Assembly (NCBI GenBank): GCA_002724925.1
Contig: PBQA01000016.1
Coordinates: forward strand, 62,001-126,000
Reading direction: 5' to 3'
Source: Oceanospirillaceae bacterium
Lineage (GTDB): Bacteria > Pseudomonadota > Gammaproteobacteria > Pseudomonadales > Oceanobacteraceae
Length of the DNA: 64,000 nucleotides
Positions within the stretch are counted from its first letter, which is position 1. Every line of letters begins with the position of its first letter. Positions 1 through 11,125 of this stretch are shown here, piece by piece. The notes under the pieces were generated by a model. It was not told the origin of the DNA. It did no database searches and saw only the letters and a list, made by a program, of their open reading frames with translations. A program made the position numbers and the translations under genes.

Positions 1-60
1 ACATATTTCAGATATGGATAGAGAACGAGCATTGTAAGCAGCATATATTGAATTATCCAT
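1..60 (-). CDS. 5' end of a gene truncated by the window edge; possible P-loop ATPase (tentative)
   Basis: Reverse complement of 1-60 reads ATG GAT AAT TCA ATA TAT GCT GCT TAC AAT GCT CGT TCT CTA TCC ATA TCT GAA ATA TGT = MDNSIYAAYNARSLSISEIC, open to the edge. Its ATG overlaps the phosphoesterase stop (ATGGATAA). 'YNARSLSISEI' resembles, from memory, the 'NARxLxxxEV' N-terminus of some bacterial ATP-binding proteins. Product is inference only. Confidence 0.45.
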   Translation of the reverse strand, partial: MDNSIYAAYNARSLSISEIC

Positions 61-1240
61 TGGACACTCCTATTTCTTTGAACTCGTTCCCAGAAATATC
101 AGCGATGTAACCCTCATCCTTAAATTCCGCCACAAGAACTTCGAGATCTTCTGGCATCAAGTGTTTCAAGTAGCTATTTAAATGCTTTATCTCACTATCT
201 TTTGCAATTCTTTTAGAACTATTTTCAAATATCTTAGCAACTTCTTCAATAATTTCCATTGACTTCAACGCTGAACCAAATCCACCTCTTTCAGGCAAGG
301 AATTACCTTCCGACAGTCGCCACCCTGATGTCATTGTCCATTCGTATGTTCTAAACTCTCCAGTAACACCGCCATTCTTAGCCGTCGCATCCAAATCCAC
401 ACTCAACACATAAAATTGGTTTGTAGTCCTGTCTTTAATTTTAGGGTACAGCTTTGCGGAAAGACTACCAGCCGAAAAAACAACCGGCCTAGAAGCTCCT
501 CTAGAGGGGCCATACTTAATATCAGGAAAATGTTTGTGACCATGTACAATCAACCAAGGACCCTTCCTACTATTCTGAACAGCTTCGATCAAATACTCTC
601 CCCCATCGATAGCCTCATAGTCTTCCTCTTGGTCCACATAATCCATTCTGAAAGGGTGATGATGAGTAACTAAAAGATTAAACTTCTTTTTTCTAACCGC
701 TTCGGATTTCATATAGTCTCTAATCTGATCTGCTGTCCTATTCGGAACTCTTCCATGCTTCCACTCATCACCATAACCGTGAAATGCGCTACTATTGACA
801 GATATCAAATTAAATTCTTCGTATTCTTTATGAGCCCAATTCCAAGCCCAGAAATGAGTATTATCGACTTTATTTGGAAACGGAAAATCATCTACTGAAA
901 ACTGCAAATTGTACTTTGGACAATGTGAGTTATTTAGCCTAGAATCATGGTCATGATTTCCAGGGACAACTATCAGGTTTTCTCTAGCAACTCGACTGTA
1001 GTCAGCAACATCCTTGACAAATTTCCATCCTACATCAAACCCTACCGGCGAACTTTTGTTAGAAATATCTCCGGAACACACCACATAATCTAGATTTACG
1101 TCTAGTTCTGATATTTTTTCCAGTATGCTCTTTGAAAACTCGTCATCCTCAGTCAATAGCCTAGTATCTTGACTAGATCCAGAGTTTTCCATGTGAAGAT
1201 CAGAGAAAACAAGCAAATTCAACATTCCATTGTCATTCAT
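53..1240 (-). CDS. Calcineurin-like metallophosphoesterase
   Basis: 395 aa ORF with the full motif set: FSDLH, CSGDIS, VPGNHDHD, THHHPF, HGHKH. Confidence 0.9.
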   Translation of the reverse strand: MNDNGMLNLLVFSDLHMENSGSSQDTRLLTEDDEFSKSILEKISELDVNLDYVVCSGDISNKSSPVGFDVGWKFVKDVADYSRVARENLIVVPGNHDHDSRLNNSHCPKYNLQFSVDDFPFPNKVDNTHFWAWNWAHKEYEEFNLISVNSSAFHGYGDEWKHGRVPNRTADQIRDYMKSEAVRKKKFNLLVTHHHPFRMDYVDQEEDYEAIDGGEYLIEAVQNSRKGPWLIVHGHKHFPDIKYGPSRGASRPVVFSAGSLSAKLYPKIKDRTTNQFYVLSVDLDATAKNGGVTGEFRTYEWTMTSGWRLSEGNSLPERGGFGSALKSMEIIEEVAKIFENSSKRIAKDSEIKHLNSYLKHLMPEDLEVLVAEFKDEGYIADISGNEFKEIGVSNG

Positions 1241-2060
1241 AATTTTTTACCAATATCTCACTTGCCACGTCCCAATTTTTCTTAAAGCCAGATATATGAC
1301 GCTTTACACTCACATCACTTACTATGTACTTTTCCTTCAATTTTTTTATAACTTGGGGAGTAGCCTTGTATGATAGTAAGAAATAAGCTTTTTTCTGATC
1401 TATGCGTTCCAACCAAGAATAAAGTTCTTCAAGTCTATCTGAGTCGAAACTACCAACTCCATATTCACCTGTAAATCGCCCACTATCAGAATAAGGTGGA
1501 TCTAGATAGACAAAGTCACCCTTTTTAGTAGCTCTAATGGCATCCCTTGCATCTAACCTTTGAATTGATGCCCGTAACAGCGAGTTCCGTATATGCTCAT
1601 ACTCTTCTTTAGAGGGAAACCCCCCTGTTCTACTACCATATGGGACATTAAAGAAACCCTGTCTGTTTGTTCTATAGATACCATTAAAGCAGTATCTATT
1701 TAGATACAAGAAACGCACTGCTCGGGAAAATTCATCTAAGACCTCAGGCTTCTGCGCTCTCAACTCATAATAATATTCTTTAGTTTGAGGAAGAGCACAG
1801 AGGACCGAATAAATATCAGCCCTCTCACACACCTGATTGTAAGCATTAATGAGTTCAGGGTTAAAATCGGATAATAGTGCTGATTTTGGCTGAATATGAA
1901 AAAACAAACACGCTGAACCGCAAAACGGTTCAACGTATCTTGTAAACCCAGCTGGAAGGTTTTTCACCAATACCGGTATTAACTTACGTTTACTCCCCGC
2001 CCACCGAATCAGTGGCTTAGAAGGCATTTCAATAACATCATTGGATAGGGTTATCACCAT
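1233..2060 (-). CDS. D12-class DNA adenine N6-methyltransferase (Dam family)
   Basis: Motifs IRWAGSKRKL, YVEPFCGSACLFF and YLDPPYSD. Alternative start at MPSKPLIRW (about 2027). Confidence 0.92.
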   Translation of the reverse strand: MVITLSNDVIEMPSKPLIRWAGSKRKLIPVLVKNLPAGFTRYVEPFCGSACLFFHIQPKSALLSDFNPELINAYNQVCERADIYSVLCALPQTKEYYYELRAQKPEVLDEFSRAVRFLYLNRYCFNGIYRTNRQGFFNVPYGSRTGGFPSKEEYEHIRNSLLRASIQRLDARDAIRATKKGDFVYLDPPYSDSGRFTGEYGVGSFDSDRLEELYSWLERIDQKKAYFLLSYKATPQVIKKLKEKYIVSDVSVKRHISGFKKNWDVASEILVKNYE

Positions 2061-2127
2061 CAGGACAAAATTCCATTCTCAATTCGATGTAGACTACCGG
2101 AGCATTACTGAACTTTTCCATTGGTTG

Positions 2128-5100
2128 TCAAGTTTCAGAGCACCAAACCCGAGCATTGCGGAACATCCGCATCCAGGCGCCGTCTTCGCTCCACTCTCCA
2201 TCTGGAATGTACGAGTTCTGAATCGCACGGAACACGCGCTCTGGGTGCGGCATCATGATAGTGACACGGCCGTCAGCGGCGGTCAGACCGGTGATACCCT
2301 GTGGTGAACCGTTCGGGTTCAGTGGGTATTGTTCGGTGACTTTGCCGTAGTTGTCGGTGTAGCGCAGCGCAATCTGACCCGCCAGTTCGTCGATGTCGGA
2401 TTCGTTGGCGAATTCTGCACGACCTTCACCGTGGGCGATGGCGATTGGCATACGTGAGCCTGCCATACCGGCGAGGAAGACAGAATCGGATTCCTGAACT
2501 TCGACCATGGCAACGCGGGCTTCAAACTGTTCGCTGGTGTTGCGAACAAAGTGCGGCCAGTGTTCAGCGCCCGGGATCAGTTCGTGCAGGTTGGAGAGCA
2601 TCTGACAGCCGTTACACACACCTAGAGCAAACGTATCGTTACGCTCGAAAAAGGCTTTGAATTGAGCACGGGCCTGTTCGTTGAACAGGATGGACTTCGC
2701 CCAACCTTCACCGGCACCCAGTACGTCACCGTAGGAGAAACCACCACACGCCACCAGGCCACGGAAGTTTTCGAAGGTCACAGAACCAGAAAGTACGTCG
2801 CTCATGTGCACGTCGACGGTGTCGAAGCCAGCGCGGTCGAAGGCAGCGGCCATTTCGATCTGGCCGTTAACGCCCTGCTCACGCAGGATCGCTACCAATG
2901 GGCGCTCATCGCCGAGGTCAGACGTAATGTCTTCGGTGATGTCCTCATTTATGTCAAAGCTCAGTTCGGCATGGATACCCGGATCTTCCGCGTCTAGCAG
3001 AGCATCAAATTCTTGCTTCGCGCAATCGGCGTTGTCACGCAGTGCCTGCATCTCAAAACTGGTCTGTGCCCACAGGCGCTGCCAGGTCACGCGGCTTTCG
3101 CTGAGGAATTCTTCGTCCTGGAAGCTGAAGGTAATCTGGTCGTCGTCGTTCAGCGTACCGATGACCTGAGTGCAGTCACCCAGACCCGCCGCTTCAAACT
3201 GTGCCAGTACTTCTTCCAGGTCGTCACGCTTCACCTGCATGACGGCACCCAGTTCTTCTGAGAACAGAGCAGCAGCAAGTTCATCTTTGTTTTCAGCTAA
3301 TAAGTCGAGCTTGATATCCAGACCGGTATGCGCGGCAAACGCCATTTCGGTCAGGGTGGCAAACAGGCCACCGTCTGAACGGTCGTGGTACGCCAGCAGT
3401 TTGCGGTCGGCGTTGAGGCCCTGTACCACAGCGAAGAAGGCTTTCAGGTCTTCTGCGTCATCCAGGTCAGGTGCGGTATCACCCACGCGGTTGAATACCT
3501 GCGCCAGACAGGAAGCACCCAAGCGGTTCTGCCCACGACCCAGATCCACCAGAATCAGGTCGGTGGCGTCGTCTGTGCGCTTCAGTTCTGGGGTCAAAAC
3601 TTTGCGGGCATCAGACACGGGCGCGAAACCGGTGATAATCAGGGACATTGGCGCAGTCACCGCCTTATCTTCGCCGTTTCCGTTTGCATCAACTTCGGTC
3701 CAGCGGGTCTTCATTGACATGGAGTCTTTACCCACAGGAATGGTTACCTGCAGCTCTGGGCAGAGTTCCATACCCACAGCTTTTACGGTGTCGTACAGTT
3801 TGGCGTCTTCACCGTCGTGGCCCGCTGCACACATCCAGTTCGCCGACATTTTGATGTCGGCCATCTTGTTGATCGGTGCGGCAGCGATGTTGGTGATGGC
3901 TTCTGCCACAGCTAAGCGACCGGAAGCTGGCGCATCAATCAGAGCCACCGGCGTACGTTCACCCATTGCCATGGCTTCACCGGCATAGGTGTCGTAAGAC
4001 GCCGTCGTTACAGCAACGTCAGCCACGGGCACCTGCCAAGGGCCAACGAACTGATCACGTGCGACAGTACCGGTAATCGAACGGTCACCAATGGTGATCA
4101 GGAAGGATTTACTCGCCACGGTAGGCAGCGTCAGGATGCGCTTGGCGGCATCGGTCATGTCGATGCCGTCGCTGCTGAAGGTGTCTTCGCTCTTTCCGCG
4201 GGTCGCGACATCACGATGCATACGTGGCGCTTTACCCAGCAGGACTTCAAGTGGCAGATCTACCGGGCTGTTGTCGAAGTGGCTGTCGGTGACGGTCAGG
4301 TGTTCTTCTTCGGTGGCGATACCGACGACGGCATAGGGGCAGCGTTCACGGGTACAGATGGCATCGAACGCCTCCATGTCTTCTTCAGCAACAGCCATGA
4401 CATAGCGTTCCTGAGACTCGTTACACCAGATTGCCAGCGGGCTCATGCCCGGCTCGTCATTCGGTACGTTACGCAGCTCGAATTTACCGCCACGGCCACC
4501 GTCAGACACCAGCTCAGGGAAGGCGTTAGACAAGCCACCCGCACCTACGTCGTGGATAAAGGCAATCGGGTTGTCATCGCCCAGCTGCCAGCAGCGGTCG
4601 ATCACTTCCTGACAGCGGCGTTCCATCTCTGGGTTTTCACGCTGTACCGAAGCAAAGTCCAGATCAGCATTCGACTGGCCAGACGACATAGACGACGCCG
4701 CGCCACCGCCCAGACCAATCTGCATCGCCGGGCCACCCAGAGCGATCAGGCGTGCGCCGACCGGGATATCACCCTTCTGAACATGGTCGTCACGGATATT
4801 GCCGTAACCACCCGCTATCATAATCGGCTTGTGATAACCACGAACTTCGCCGTCGTGCTCTTGTTCAAAGGTACGGAAATAACCACACAGCGCCGGACGG
4901 CCAAATTCGTTGTTAAACGCCGCACCACCGATGGGACCCTCGAGCATGATGTCGAGGGCTGAGACGATGCGATCCGGTTTGCCGTACTGGCTTTCCCATG
5001 GCTGTTCGAAGCCCGGAATTTTCAGGTCCGATACGGTAAAACCCGTCAGGCCCGCTTTTGGCTTGGAGCCTCGACCCGTCGCGCCTTCGTCACGGATCTC

Positions 5101-6060
5101 ACCACCAGAGCCGGTTGCTGCACCAGAGTGCGGAGCAATCGCGGTTGGATGGTTGTGCGTTTCTACCTTCATCAGGATATGCATGTCTTCCTGGTGGTAG
5201 CTGTAGTTACGTGCCTTTTCGTCAGTGTCCGGATTCGGGAAGAAGCGGCCCGTGTGGTGACCACGGATCACAGAGGCGTTGTCTTTGTACGCCGACAGAA
5301 TGTCTTCGCTGTAACACTCGTAAGTGTTTTTGATCATGGCGAACAGGGATTTGTCCTGATCTTCGCCGTCGATGGTCCAGCTGGCGTTAAAAATCTTGTG
5401 GCGGCAGTGCTCAGAGTTCGCCTGGGCAAACATCATGAGTTCAACGTCGGTCGGGTTACGATCCAGCTTAATGTAGTTTTCAACCAGATAATCGACTTCG
5501 TCTTCAGCTAAAGCCAGACCCAGATTCTGATCAGCGGCGATCAAGGCATCACGACCACCACCAAGAATATCAATGGTGCTCAGCGGCGCAGGCTCAGCGT
5601 GTGAGAACAGGTTGGCTGCCGCTGCGCTGTTTTCAAGAACCACTTCAGTCATGCGATCGTGCAGTACCGCAGCAATCGCATCACGGTCAGCGGCAGTTGC
5701 CCCCTCGATGTAGTAAGCAACACCGCGCTCCAGACGATCAACATTCGCCAAACCACAGTTATGAGCGATGTCCGTCGCTTTTGAAGACCACGGCGAAATG
5801 GTGCCAAAACGCGGCACGACTAAGAACAATTCACCAGCGCCGTCTTTCTGCTCGGCTTTCGGCCCATAGCGCAGAATACGCTCAAGGACAGTGAGTTCAG
5901 CGTCATTCAAATCGGCTTTCAGATCAGCGAAATGCGCAAACTCGGCATAAACACCGGTCACGCCCGGTACGGCTGACTGCAGCTTGGTGAGGATTTTGTT
6001 CTGACGGAATGAGGAAAGCGCCGGGGCGCCACGCAGCTCAAGCATGGTGGTTCGACTCAT
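2128..6060 (-). CDS. purL: Phosphoribosylformylglycinamidine synthase
   Basis: 1310 aa with FGAM synthase motifs ([31 protein letters not shown]) and a C-terminal glutamine amidotransferase domain ([20 protein letters not shown]). Confidence 0.98.
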   Translation of the reverse strand: MSRTTMLELRGAPALSSFRQNKILTKLQSAVPGVTGVYAEFAHFADLKADLNDAELTVLERILRYGPKAEQKDGAGELFLVVPRFGTISPWSSKATDIAHNCGLANVDRLERGVAYYIEGATAADRDAIAAVLHDRMTEVVLENSAAAANLFSHAEPAPLSTIDILGGGRDALIAADQNLGLALAEDEVDYLVENYIKLDRNPTDVELMMFAQANSEHCRHKIFNASWTIDGEDQDKSLFAMIKNTYECYSEDILSAYKDNASVIRGHHTGRFFPNPDTDEKARNYSYHQEDMHILMKVETHNHPTAIAPHSGAATGSGGEIRDEGATGRGSKPKAGLTGFTVSDLKIPGFEQPWESQYGKPDRIVSALDIMLEGPIGGAAFNNEFGRPALCGYFRTFEQEHDGEVRGYHKPIMIAGGYGNIRDDHVQKGDIPVGARLIALGGPAMQIGLGGGAASSMSSGQSNADLDFASVQRENPEMERRCQEVIDRCWQLGDDNPIAFIHDVGAGGLSNAFPELVSDGGRGGKFELRNVPNDEPGMSPLAIWCNESQERYVMAVAEEDMEAFDAICTRERCPYAVVGIATEEEHLTVTDSHFDNSPVDLPLEVLLGKAPRMHRDVATRGKSEDTFSSDGIDMTDAAKRILTLPTVASKSFLITIGDRSITGTVARDQFVGPWQVPVADVAVTTASYDTYAGEAMAMGERTPVALIDAPASGRLAVAEAITNIAAAPINKMADIKMSANWMCAAGHDGEDAKLYDTVKAVGMELCPELQVTIPVGKDSMSMKTRWTEVDANGNGEDKAVTAPMSLIITGFAPVSDARKVLTPELKRTDDATDLILVDLGRGQNRLGASCLAQVFNRVGDTAPDLDDAEDLKAFFAVVQGLNADRKLLAYHDRSDGGLFATLTEMAFAAHTGLDIKLDLLAENKDELAAALFSEELGAVMQVKRDDLEEVLAQFEAAGLGDCTQVIGTLNDDDQITFSFQDEEFLSESRVTWQRLWAQTSFEMQALRDNADCAKQEFDALLDAEDPGIHAELSFDINEDITEDITSDLGDERPLVAILREQGVNGQIEMAAAFDRAGFDTVDVHMSDVLSGSVTFENFRGLVACGGFSYGDVLGAGEGWAKSILFNEQARAQFKAFFERNDTFALGVCNGCQMLSNLHELIPGAEHWPHFVRNTSEQFEARVAMVEVQESDSVFLAGMAGSRMPIAIAHGEGRAEFANESDIDELAGQIALRYTDNYGKVTEQYPLNPNGSPQGITGLTAADGRVTIMMPHPERVFRAIQNSYIPDGEWSEDGAWMRMFRNARVWCSET

Positions 6061-6332
6061 AACAGGAAAAAAATGAGGCCGAATTGTACTGGATCAGCCT
6101 CTCATCTGCCATACAGAAGGCACAGCAAAAGAAAATCAGATCTGGACGGAAGAACAGTCTGTTCCCGGGTGAGTAACCTCAGGTAGTGCTAACTATGAGA
6201 TGTTTTCTGTATATATTTCAAAGCATTACCCAAGTTTCACTATTTCAGGCGCAGGTAAAATTCTTCCGCATCGCTGTTTTAACTGACTCACAGGAGCTAA
6301 ACTCTCAAGTCTAAGGGAGATGTTAAATACTT

Positions 6333-7778
6333 ATGACCAGGCTGCTGAACACCATAAGGAATGCAAGACGTGTATTAACCACACTGGCTGTGGTTGCATT
6401 GCTTGTGAGCAGCCGGCACCCAACTCTGCTCGATCAGATCATTGAAGAGGGCCGCCTGGTCGTCGTTACCCGCAACAACCCCACCACCTACTATGAAGAA
6501 CGTCAGGGCGCGACGGGCTACGAATACGAACTGGTTGAGTCATTTGCCGATTATCTTGGCGTAGAGCTTGAACTGATGGTGGTAGATAATCTTCAGGCCG
6601 CTATGGAAGCGCTCGAAAGCGGCGAAGCCCACATTTCAGCGGCCGGTTTCACCAAAGAGCAGACATCCGGCTATCCCGTGGTTTACGGCCCAACATACTC
6701 TTCCATATCAGAACAGATCGTCTATCGCCTGCGGACACCAAAGCCTGAGTCCATTGAAGACCTGCAAACCGGGCGTCTGATGGTTCCGGCAAAATCACGA
6801 CATGCACGCACTCTCAGACATTGGCAGAAGACCGAGCTACCGTCTCTGTCATGGCGGGAAACCAACGAGCTGGATGCATCTGACCTGCTGCAAATGGTGT
6901 CCGACCGCGAGCTCGACTTTACGCTGGTGAATTCGAATGAATTCCGCCTGATGCGTTCGTATCTCCCGAATCTCGACGTCGCGTTTACTCTCGGTGAAAT
7001 TCAGACCGTTGCCTGGGTCATGCCACGGCGTGCAGATGAATCGTTGCGGGATCGTACTTTTGATTTTTTCTACCGCCCTGAAACCGGCGTGCTGATGGCT
7101 GAGCTGTCGGAGCGGTTCTACGGCCACGTTGGCCAGTTTGATTACGTTGGGGCGCATCGTTTTCTGCGTCATAGCCGGAAAATTCTGCCGCGCTATGAAA
7201 AAGACTTCAAAGCCGGAGCTGAGAAACACGGCTTCGACTGGCGTTTGCTGGCAGCAATGGGCTATCAGGAAAGTCATTGGAATCCGAGAGCACGTTCATT
7301 TACGGGCGTCCGGGGTCTGATGATGCTGACCTTGAGAACCGCAGGTGAGCTTGGCGTCACTAACCGCCTGGATCCTTCGCAAAGTATTGCGGGCGGTAGT
7401 CGTTATCTGGCGGGATTACGCGAACGTCTGGATGAGTCCGTGCGCGAGCCAGACCGAACCTGGATGGCATTAGCCGCTTACAACGTAGGCTTTGGTCATC
7501 TGGAAGATGCGCGCAGGCTGGCCGAGAAGTTGGGCCGCAATCCCGACCTCTGGATCGATGTAAAAAAAGTACTACCGCTGCTGACACAGCAACGTTACTA
7601 CCGTCAGACTCGCTACGGCTACGCTCGTGGTCAGGAACCTGTGAATTACGTTCAGAATATACGCCGCTACTACGATGTTCTGATCTGGAATGAAGAGCAG
7701 ATCATTGCCGATGAGAGTGACAGCGAAGCCTTACACGGCTCCGATGTCCCTGTGACAGTTATTCCACCCTTACTCTGA
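6333..7778 (+). CDS. mltF: Membrane-bound lytic murein transglycosylase F
   Basis: SBP_bac_3-like N-domain plus SLT domain (AAMGYQESHWNPRARSFTGVRGLMMLT); purL-mltF-tadA neighbourhood. Confidence 0.95.
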   Translation: MTRLLNTIRNARRVLTTLAVVALLVSSRHPTLLDQIIEEGRLVVVTRNNPTTYYEERQGATGYEYELVESFADYLGVELELMVVDNLQAAMEALESGEAHISAAGFTKEQTSGYPVVYGPTYSSISEQIVYRLRTPKPESIEDLQTGRLMVPAKSRHARTLRHWQKTELPSLSWRETNELDASDLLQMVSDRELDFTLVNSNEFRLMRSYLPNLDVAFTLGEIQTVAWVMPRRADESLRDRTFDFFYRPETGVLMAELSERFYGHVGQFDYVGAHRFLRHSRKILPRYEKDFKAGAEKHGFDWRLLAAMGYQESHWNPRARSFTGVRGLMMLTLRTAGELGVTNRLDPSQSIAGGSRYLAGLRERLDESVREPDRTWMALAAYNVGFGHLEDARRLAEKLGRNPDLWIDVKKVLPLLTQQRYYRQTRYGYARGQEPVNYVQNIRRYYDVLIWNEEQIIADESDSEALHGSDVPVTVIPPLL

Positions 7779-7790
7779 AACTACACTGAC

Positions 7791-8405
7791 TCAGTCTGGG
7801 GCAGGAGATGCTTTTTTCAGCTTCTTTTTCCCCGCCCGGCGCATGGCAAAAAATTCAGTCATAGTCGTGGCGCACTGCTCAGCCTGCACGCCACCCACAA
7901 CCTCTACCTGCCAGTTAAGAAATGGCTTATCAAAAAAGCGCTCGGCGCTTTCCACAACGCCCGCTTTCGGCTCTGTTGTACCGTAAACCACGCGCCCGAT
8001 GCGACTGTGAATAATTGCGCCTGAGCACATGCTGCAGGGCTCTACTGTGACGTACAGAGTGGCGCCGCTCAGGCGATAATTACCAATACGCATGGCGGCA
8101 TCACGGATGGCGTTCACCTCAGCATGGGCGGTCGGATCAAGTGCAGTAATCGGAGAGTTTGATCCTACGCCGATAATCCGGCCGTCGCTGACAATCACAG
8201 CACCCACAGGGACTTCGCCCTGCTCTGCCGCCAGTGCCGCAAGATCGAGGGCGAAATTCATTCCCTCATCATCAGTGTTTACTTCCCGGCCATAGAGGCT
8301 CGCAGGATCAACTGCCACTGTCCCAGCCTCTGTCATCGAGTTCAGTATTCGCCTGATCATCCGACTTGAGCACCTTCTCCAGATCGGTAGCATGCTGCTT
8401 GGCAA
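7791..8405 (-). CDS. tadA: tRNA-specific adenosine deaminase
   Basis: Deaminase motifs HAEVNAIRDA and VEPCSMCSGAI. The first part overlaps the neighbouring CDS, so the real start is probably internal (about 8336 or 8261). Confidence 0.93.
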   Translation of the reverse strand: MPSSMLPIWRRCSSRMIRRILNSMTEAGTVAVDPASLYGREVNTDDEGMNFALDLAALAAEQGEVPVGAVIVSDGRIIGVGSNSPITALDPTAHAEVNAIRDAAMRIGNYRLSGATLYVTVEPCSMCSGAIIHSRIGRVVYGTTEPKAGVVESAERFFDKPFLNWQVEVVGGVQAEQCATTMTEFFAMRRAGKKKLKKASPAPD

Positions 8406-10146
8406 CCGTCAGATACTTCTTATCATCCTCAATCACTTCACTCAGAGCGAACAGGCTCTTCTTATCGTGGTGTTTGAACAGCTGCGCTGCACGTTGCGCC
8501 TGATAGGCACGGAACCCCATCAGCGACAGCGCCTTACGCCCCATCGACAACGCCGAGTCGAACGTTTCACGTTCAATGTGATCCGCACCGGCATGAAGCA
8601 ACTCCGCGGCTTCACGACGCCCAGCGGCACGGGCCAGAATTTTTATATCCGGATGATGACGCTTCACCTGATGAATGGTCTTCAACATACGCTGGTGATC
8701 ATCAATCGCCAGTACCAGCAAGTCGACGTCTTCAATGCCTGCGGTTTCCAGCAGGTCCATGCGGGCGGCATCACCGTAATACACTTTATGACCAAAGTTA
8801 CGAACAAGATCCACCTGGGCAGCATCGTGCTCAAGTACGGTGATTTCAAAGCCGTTCATGCGCAGCAGACGTCCCACGATTTGACCAAAACGACCAAACC
8901 CAACAAGAATCGCCTTCCCTTCCGGTTCTTTAATTGCATCATGGGCTCGTTCTGAGGCTTTCGCTCCGCGCAAGCGAGGCAGTACGAGGCGCTCATTAAT
9001 AACAAACAGTAAAGGGGTCAGTGCCATCGACAATGCCACGACCAGTGTCAGCGGGTCGATGATGTAAGCTGGCAGAACATCTCTTGCTGCTGCAAAGCTG
9101 AACAGCACAAATGCAAACTCACCCGCCTGCGCCAGCGAGAAAGTGAAAATGGCATTGCTACGACTACTGAGCCCGAATGCCTTACCCAAAATCAGCAGAA
9201 CCACCAGCTTGACCAGCACCAGCCCGCCAACCATTGCAAGGATTGGCCATGGATTCTCCATCAGTAGGGCAAAGTCGATTGAGGCACCCACCGAAATAAA
9301 GAACAGCGCCAGTAACAATCCCTTAAACGGCTCAACCTCGGCTTCCAGCTCATGACGGTATTCCGAGTTCGCCAGAACCACACCAGCAACAAAGGTACCC
9401 AACGCCGGAGACAGACCTATATGCTCCATCAGCAGAGCGATACCGACCACCAGAAATAGCGCTGTGGCGGTAAACATTTCACGTAAACGGGTTTCAGCAA
9501 TAATCCGGAAGACCGAGCGGCTCAACCAGCGACCAACAACAACAATACCGACAACAGCACCCAAAACCATCAGGGCACTCTGATAACCGGGCAGATTGTG
9601 CTTATCGCTGAACGTACCGACCTCTGCCACAGCTAGCAATGGCAACACCGCCAGCATTGGAATAACCGCAATATCCTGAAATAGAAGCACAGCGAAGGCC
9701 GACTGACCGCTGTCATTCTTCATCAGACCTTTTTCATTCAAGGTCTGCAGAACAATGGCGGTAGAAGATAATGACAGAACCATGCCGACCACGACCGCAT
9801 GCTGCCAATTATCCAGGTAAACCAGAGCAATACCGGCAATGACGGCACTGGTGATAACGACCTGCAGCCCGCCCATACCCACAATGGGTACACGCATGCG
9901 CCAGAGCTTCGATGGGTCAAGTTCTAACCCCACGAGAAACAGCATCATCACGACACCGAACTCAGCGAAGTGCATCACCTCTTCGATATCCTGACCAATC
10001 AGACCCAGCGCAAACGGGCCGATCACAGCGCCCGCACAGAGATAGCCGAGAACAGAGCCCAGGCCAAGACGAGCAGCAATAGGCACCGCAATCACCGCGG
10101 CGGCCAGAAAGACAAACGCCTGCATAAGGAAGCCAGCTTCATGCAT
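8308..10146 (-). CDS. CPA2-type monovalent cation:proton antiporter with TrkA-N domain (KefB/KefC-like)
   Basis: Multi-TM Na+/H+ exchanger domain plus Rossmann domain (GFGRFGQIVGRLLRMNG). Confidence 0.92.
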   Translation of the reverse strand: MHEAGFLMQAFVFLAAAVIAVPIAARLGLGSVLGYLCAGAVIGPFALGLIGQDIEEVMHFAEFGVVMMLFLVGLELDPSKLWRMRVPIVGMGGLQVVITSAVIAGIALVYLDNWQHAVVVGMVLSLSSTAIVLQTLNEKGLMKNDSGQSAFAVLLFQDIAVIPMLAVLPLLAVAEVGTFSDKHNLPGYQSALMVLGAVVGIVVVGRWLSRSVFRIIAETRLREMFTATALFLVVGIALLMEHIGLSPALGTFVAGVVLANSEYRHELEAEVEPFKGLLLALFFISVGASIDFALLMENPWPILAMVGGLVLVKLVVLLILGKAFGLSSRSNAIFTFSLAQAGEFAFVLFSFAAARDVLPAYIIDPLTLVVALSMALTPLLFVINERLVLPRLRGAKASERAHDAIKEPEGKAILVGFGRFGQIVGRLLRMNGFEITVLEHDAAQVDLVRNFGHKVYYGDAARMDLLETAGIEDVDLLVLAIDDHQRMLKTIHQVKRHHPDIKILARAAGRREAAELLHAGADHIERETFDSALSMGRKALSLMGFRAYQAQRAAQLFKHHDKKSLFALSEVIEDDKKYLTVAKQHATDLEKVLKSDDQANTELDDRGWDSGS

Positions 10147-10687
10147 CGCCCGGGTGCTCCTTAAGATACTTCAACAGACAGGAGCGATACTGCTCAACCG
10201 TTTTATCAAGGTCCTCATCCGGAGAATGACGACCATGATAAACCTCAAAGGTGGGTTTCATTTCCAGATGACAAACGTTCGCCATCCGCGGGTAATGAAG
10301 AAAATACTCACTCAACGGGCGCTCATTAACACCAGTGTCGCTGTAAGTATGCTCTGGTGCCCCGGCCGTCAATACAACCCACATATATTTGCCTGCCAGA
10401 CGCTGCTGCTTACGCCCGTAGGCATAGCCATATTCCAATACGAGATCCTGCCATTCACGCAACAATGCTGGCATGTTGTACCAATAGACTGGGTGCTGAA
10501 TAACAATAAGATCATGTTCAAGAAGCAATTTCTGTTCGGCTTCTACATCAATAAAAAAGTCTGGGTAGGTTTCATAAAGATCATGCACCGTCACATTGTG
10601 CAGGTCGCTGATACGGTTCAACAACGCACGGTTTGCTCTTGAGCGCTGATGAGCCGGGTGTGCATAGACAATCAAAGCCTTAGCCAA
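10139..10687 (-). CDS. KefF/KefG-type NAD(P)H oxidoreductase, ancillary to the K+ efflux antiporter
   Basis: Flavodoxin-like fold motifs (VYAHPAHQRSRANRAL, IVIQHPVYWYNMPALL); overlaps the antiporter start. Confidence 0.88.
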   Translation of the reverse strand: MAKALIVYAHPAHQRSRANRALLNRISDLHNVTVHDLYETYPDFFIDVEAEQKLLLEHDLIVIQHPVYWYNMPALLREWQDLVLEYGYAYGRKQQRLAGKYMWVVLTAGAPEHTYSDTGVNERPLSEYFLHYPRMANVCHLEMKPTFEVYHGRHSPDEDLDKTVEQYRSCLLKYLKEHPGDA

Positions 10688-10690
10688 GTG

Positions 10691-11050
10691 TCAGCCCCCT
10701 ACTTTTTTGACGGTAAATCCGCGCCTGGTCAGTTCAGAAACCAGAAGATCACGCTGCTCGCCCTGAATTTCAATAACGCCGTCTTTCAGGGCGCCGCCTG
10801 TGCCACACTTTTTCTTCAGCTCTTTGGCCAGAGTCTTCAGCTCACTACCAACCAGTGGGACGCCAGATACCAGAGTCATGACTTTGCCACCACGACCTTT
10901 GGTTTCGCGCGCGACTCTGACAATGCCGTCACCTTCTGGCGCCTGCTCCTGATCACAAGTACATTGGTCAACGGCTTCGCCGCACCCCGGACAGGCGCGA
11001 CCGAATTCAGTGGAGTATACGAGGCCACCGGATGAAGATTTTTTAGACAT
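10691..11050 (-). CDS. yciH: SUI1/eIF1-like translation factor YciH
   Basis: 119 aa; GKVMTLVSGVPL, KTLAKELKKKCGTGGALKDGVIEIQGEQRD. Confidence 0.92.
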   Translation of the reverse strand: MSKKSSSGGLVYSTEFGRACPGCGEAVDQCTCDQEQAPEGDGIVRVARETKGRGGKVMTLVSGVPLVGSELKTLAKELKKKCGTGGALKDGVIEIQGEQRDLLVSELTRRGFTVKKVGG

Positions 11051-11125
11051 GACGTGTTTCCGTTGTCAGAGCAGTTCAGCTGGAAACTACCCTAACCGGG
11101 AGATGGGTTCAATCAGGGGAGCAGT

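Noticed and set aside
2445-5894. Many + strand ORFs (e.g. 3170..3988, 4216..4962) opposite purL
   Set aside because: All inside the purL reading frame on the other strand, low-complexity composition, no domains.
8392-8955. 187-aa + strand ORF opposite the KefBC-like gene, and similar ones (10154..10642, 10649..11035, 20740..21691, 62680..63354)
   Set aside because: Antisense shadows of confident genes.
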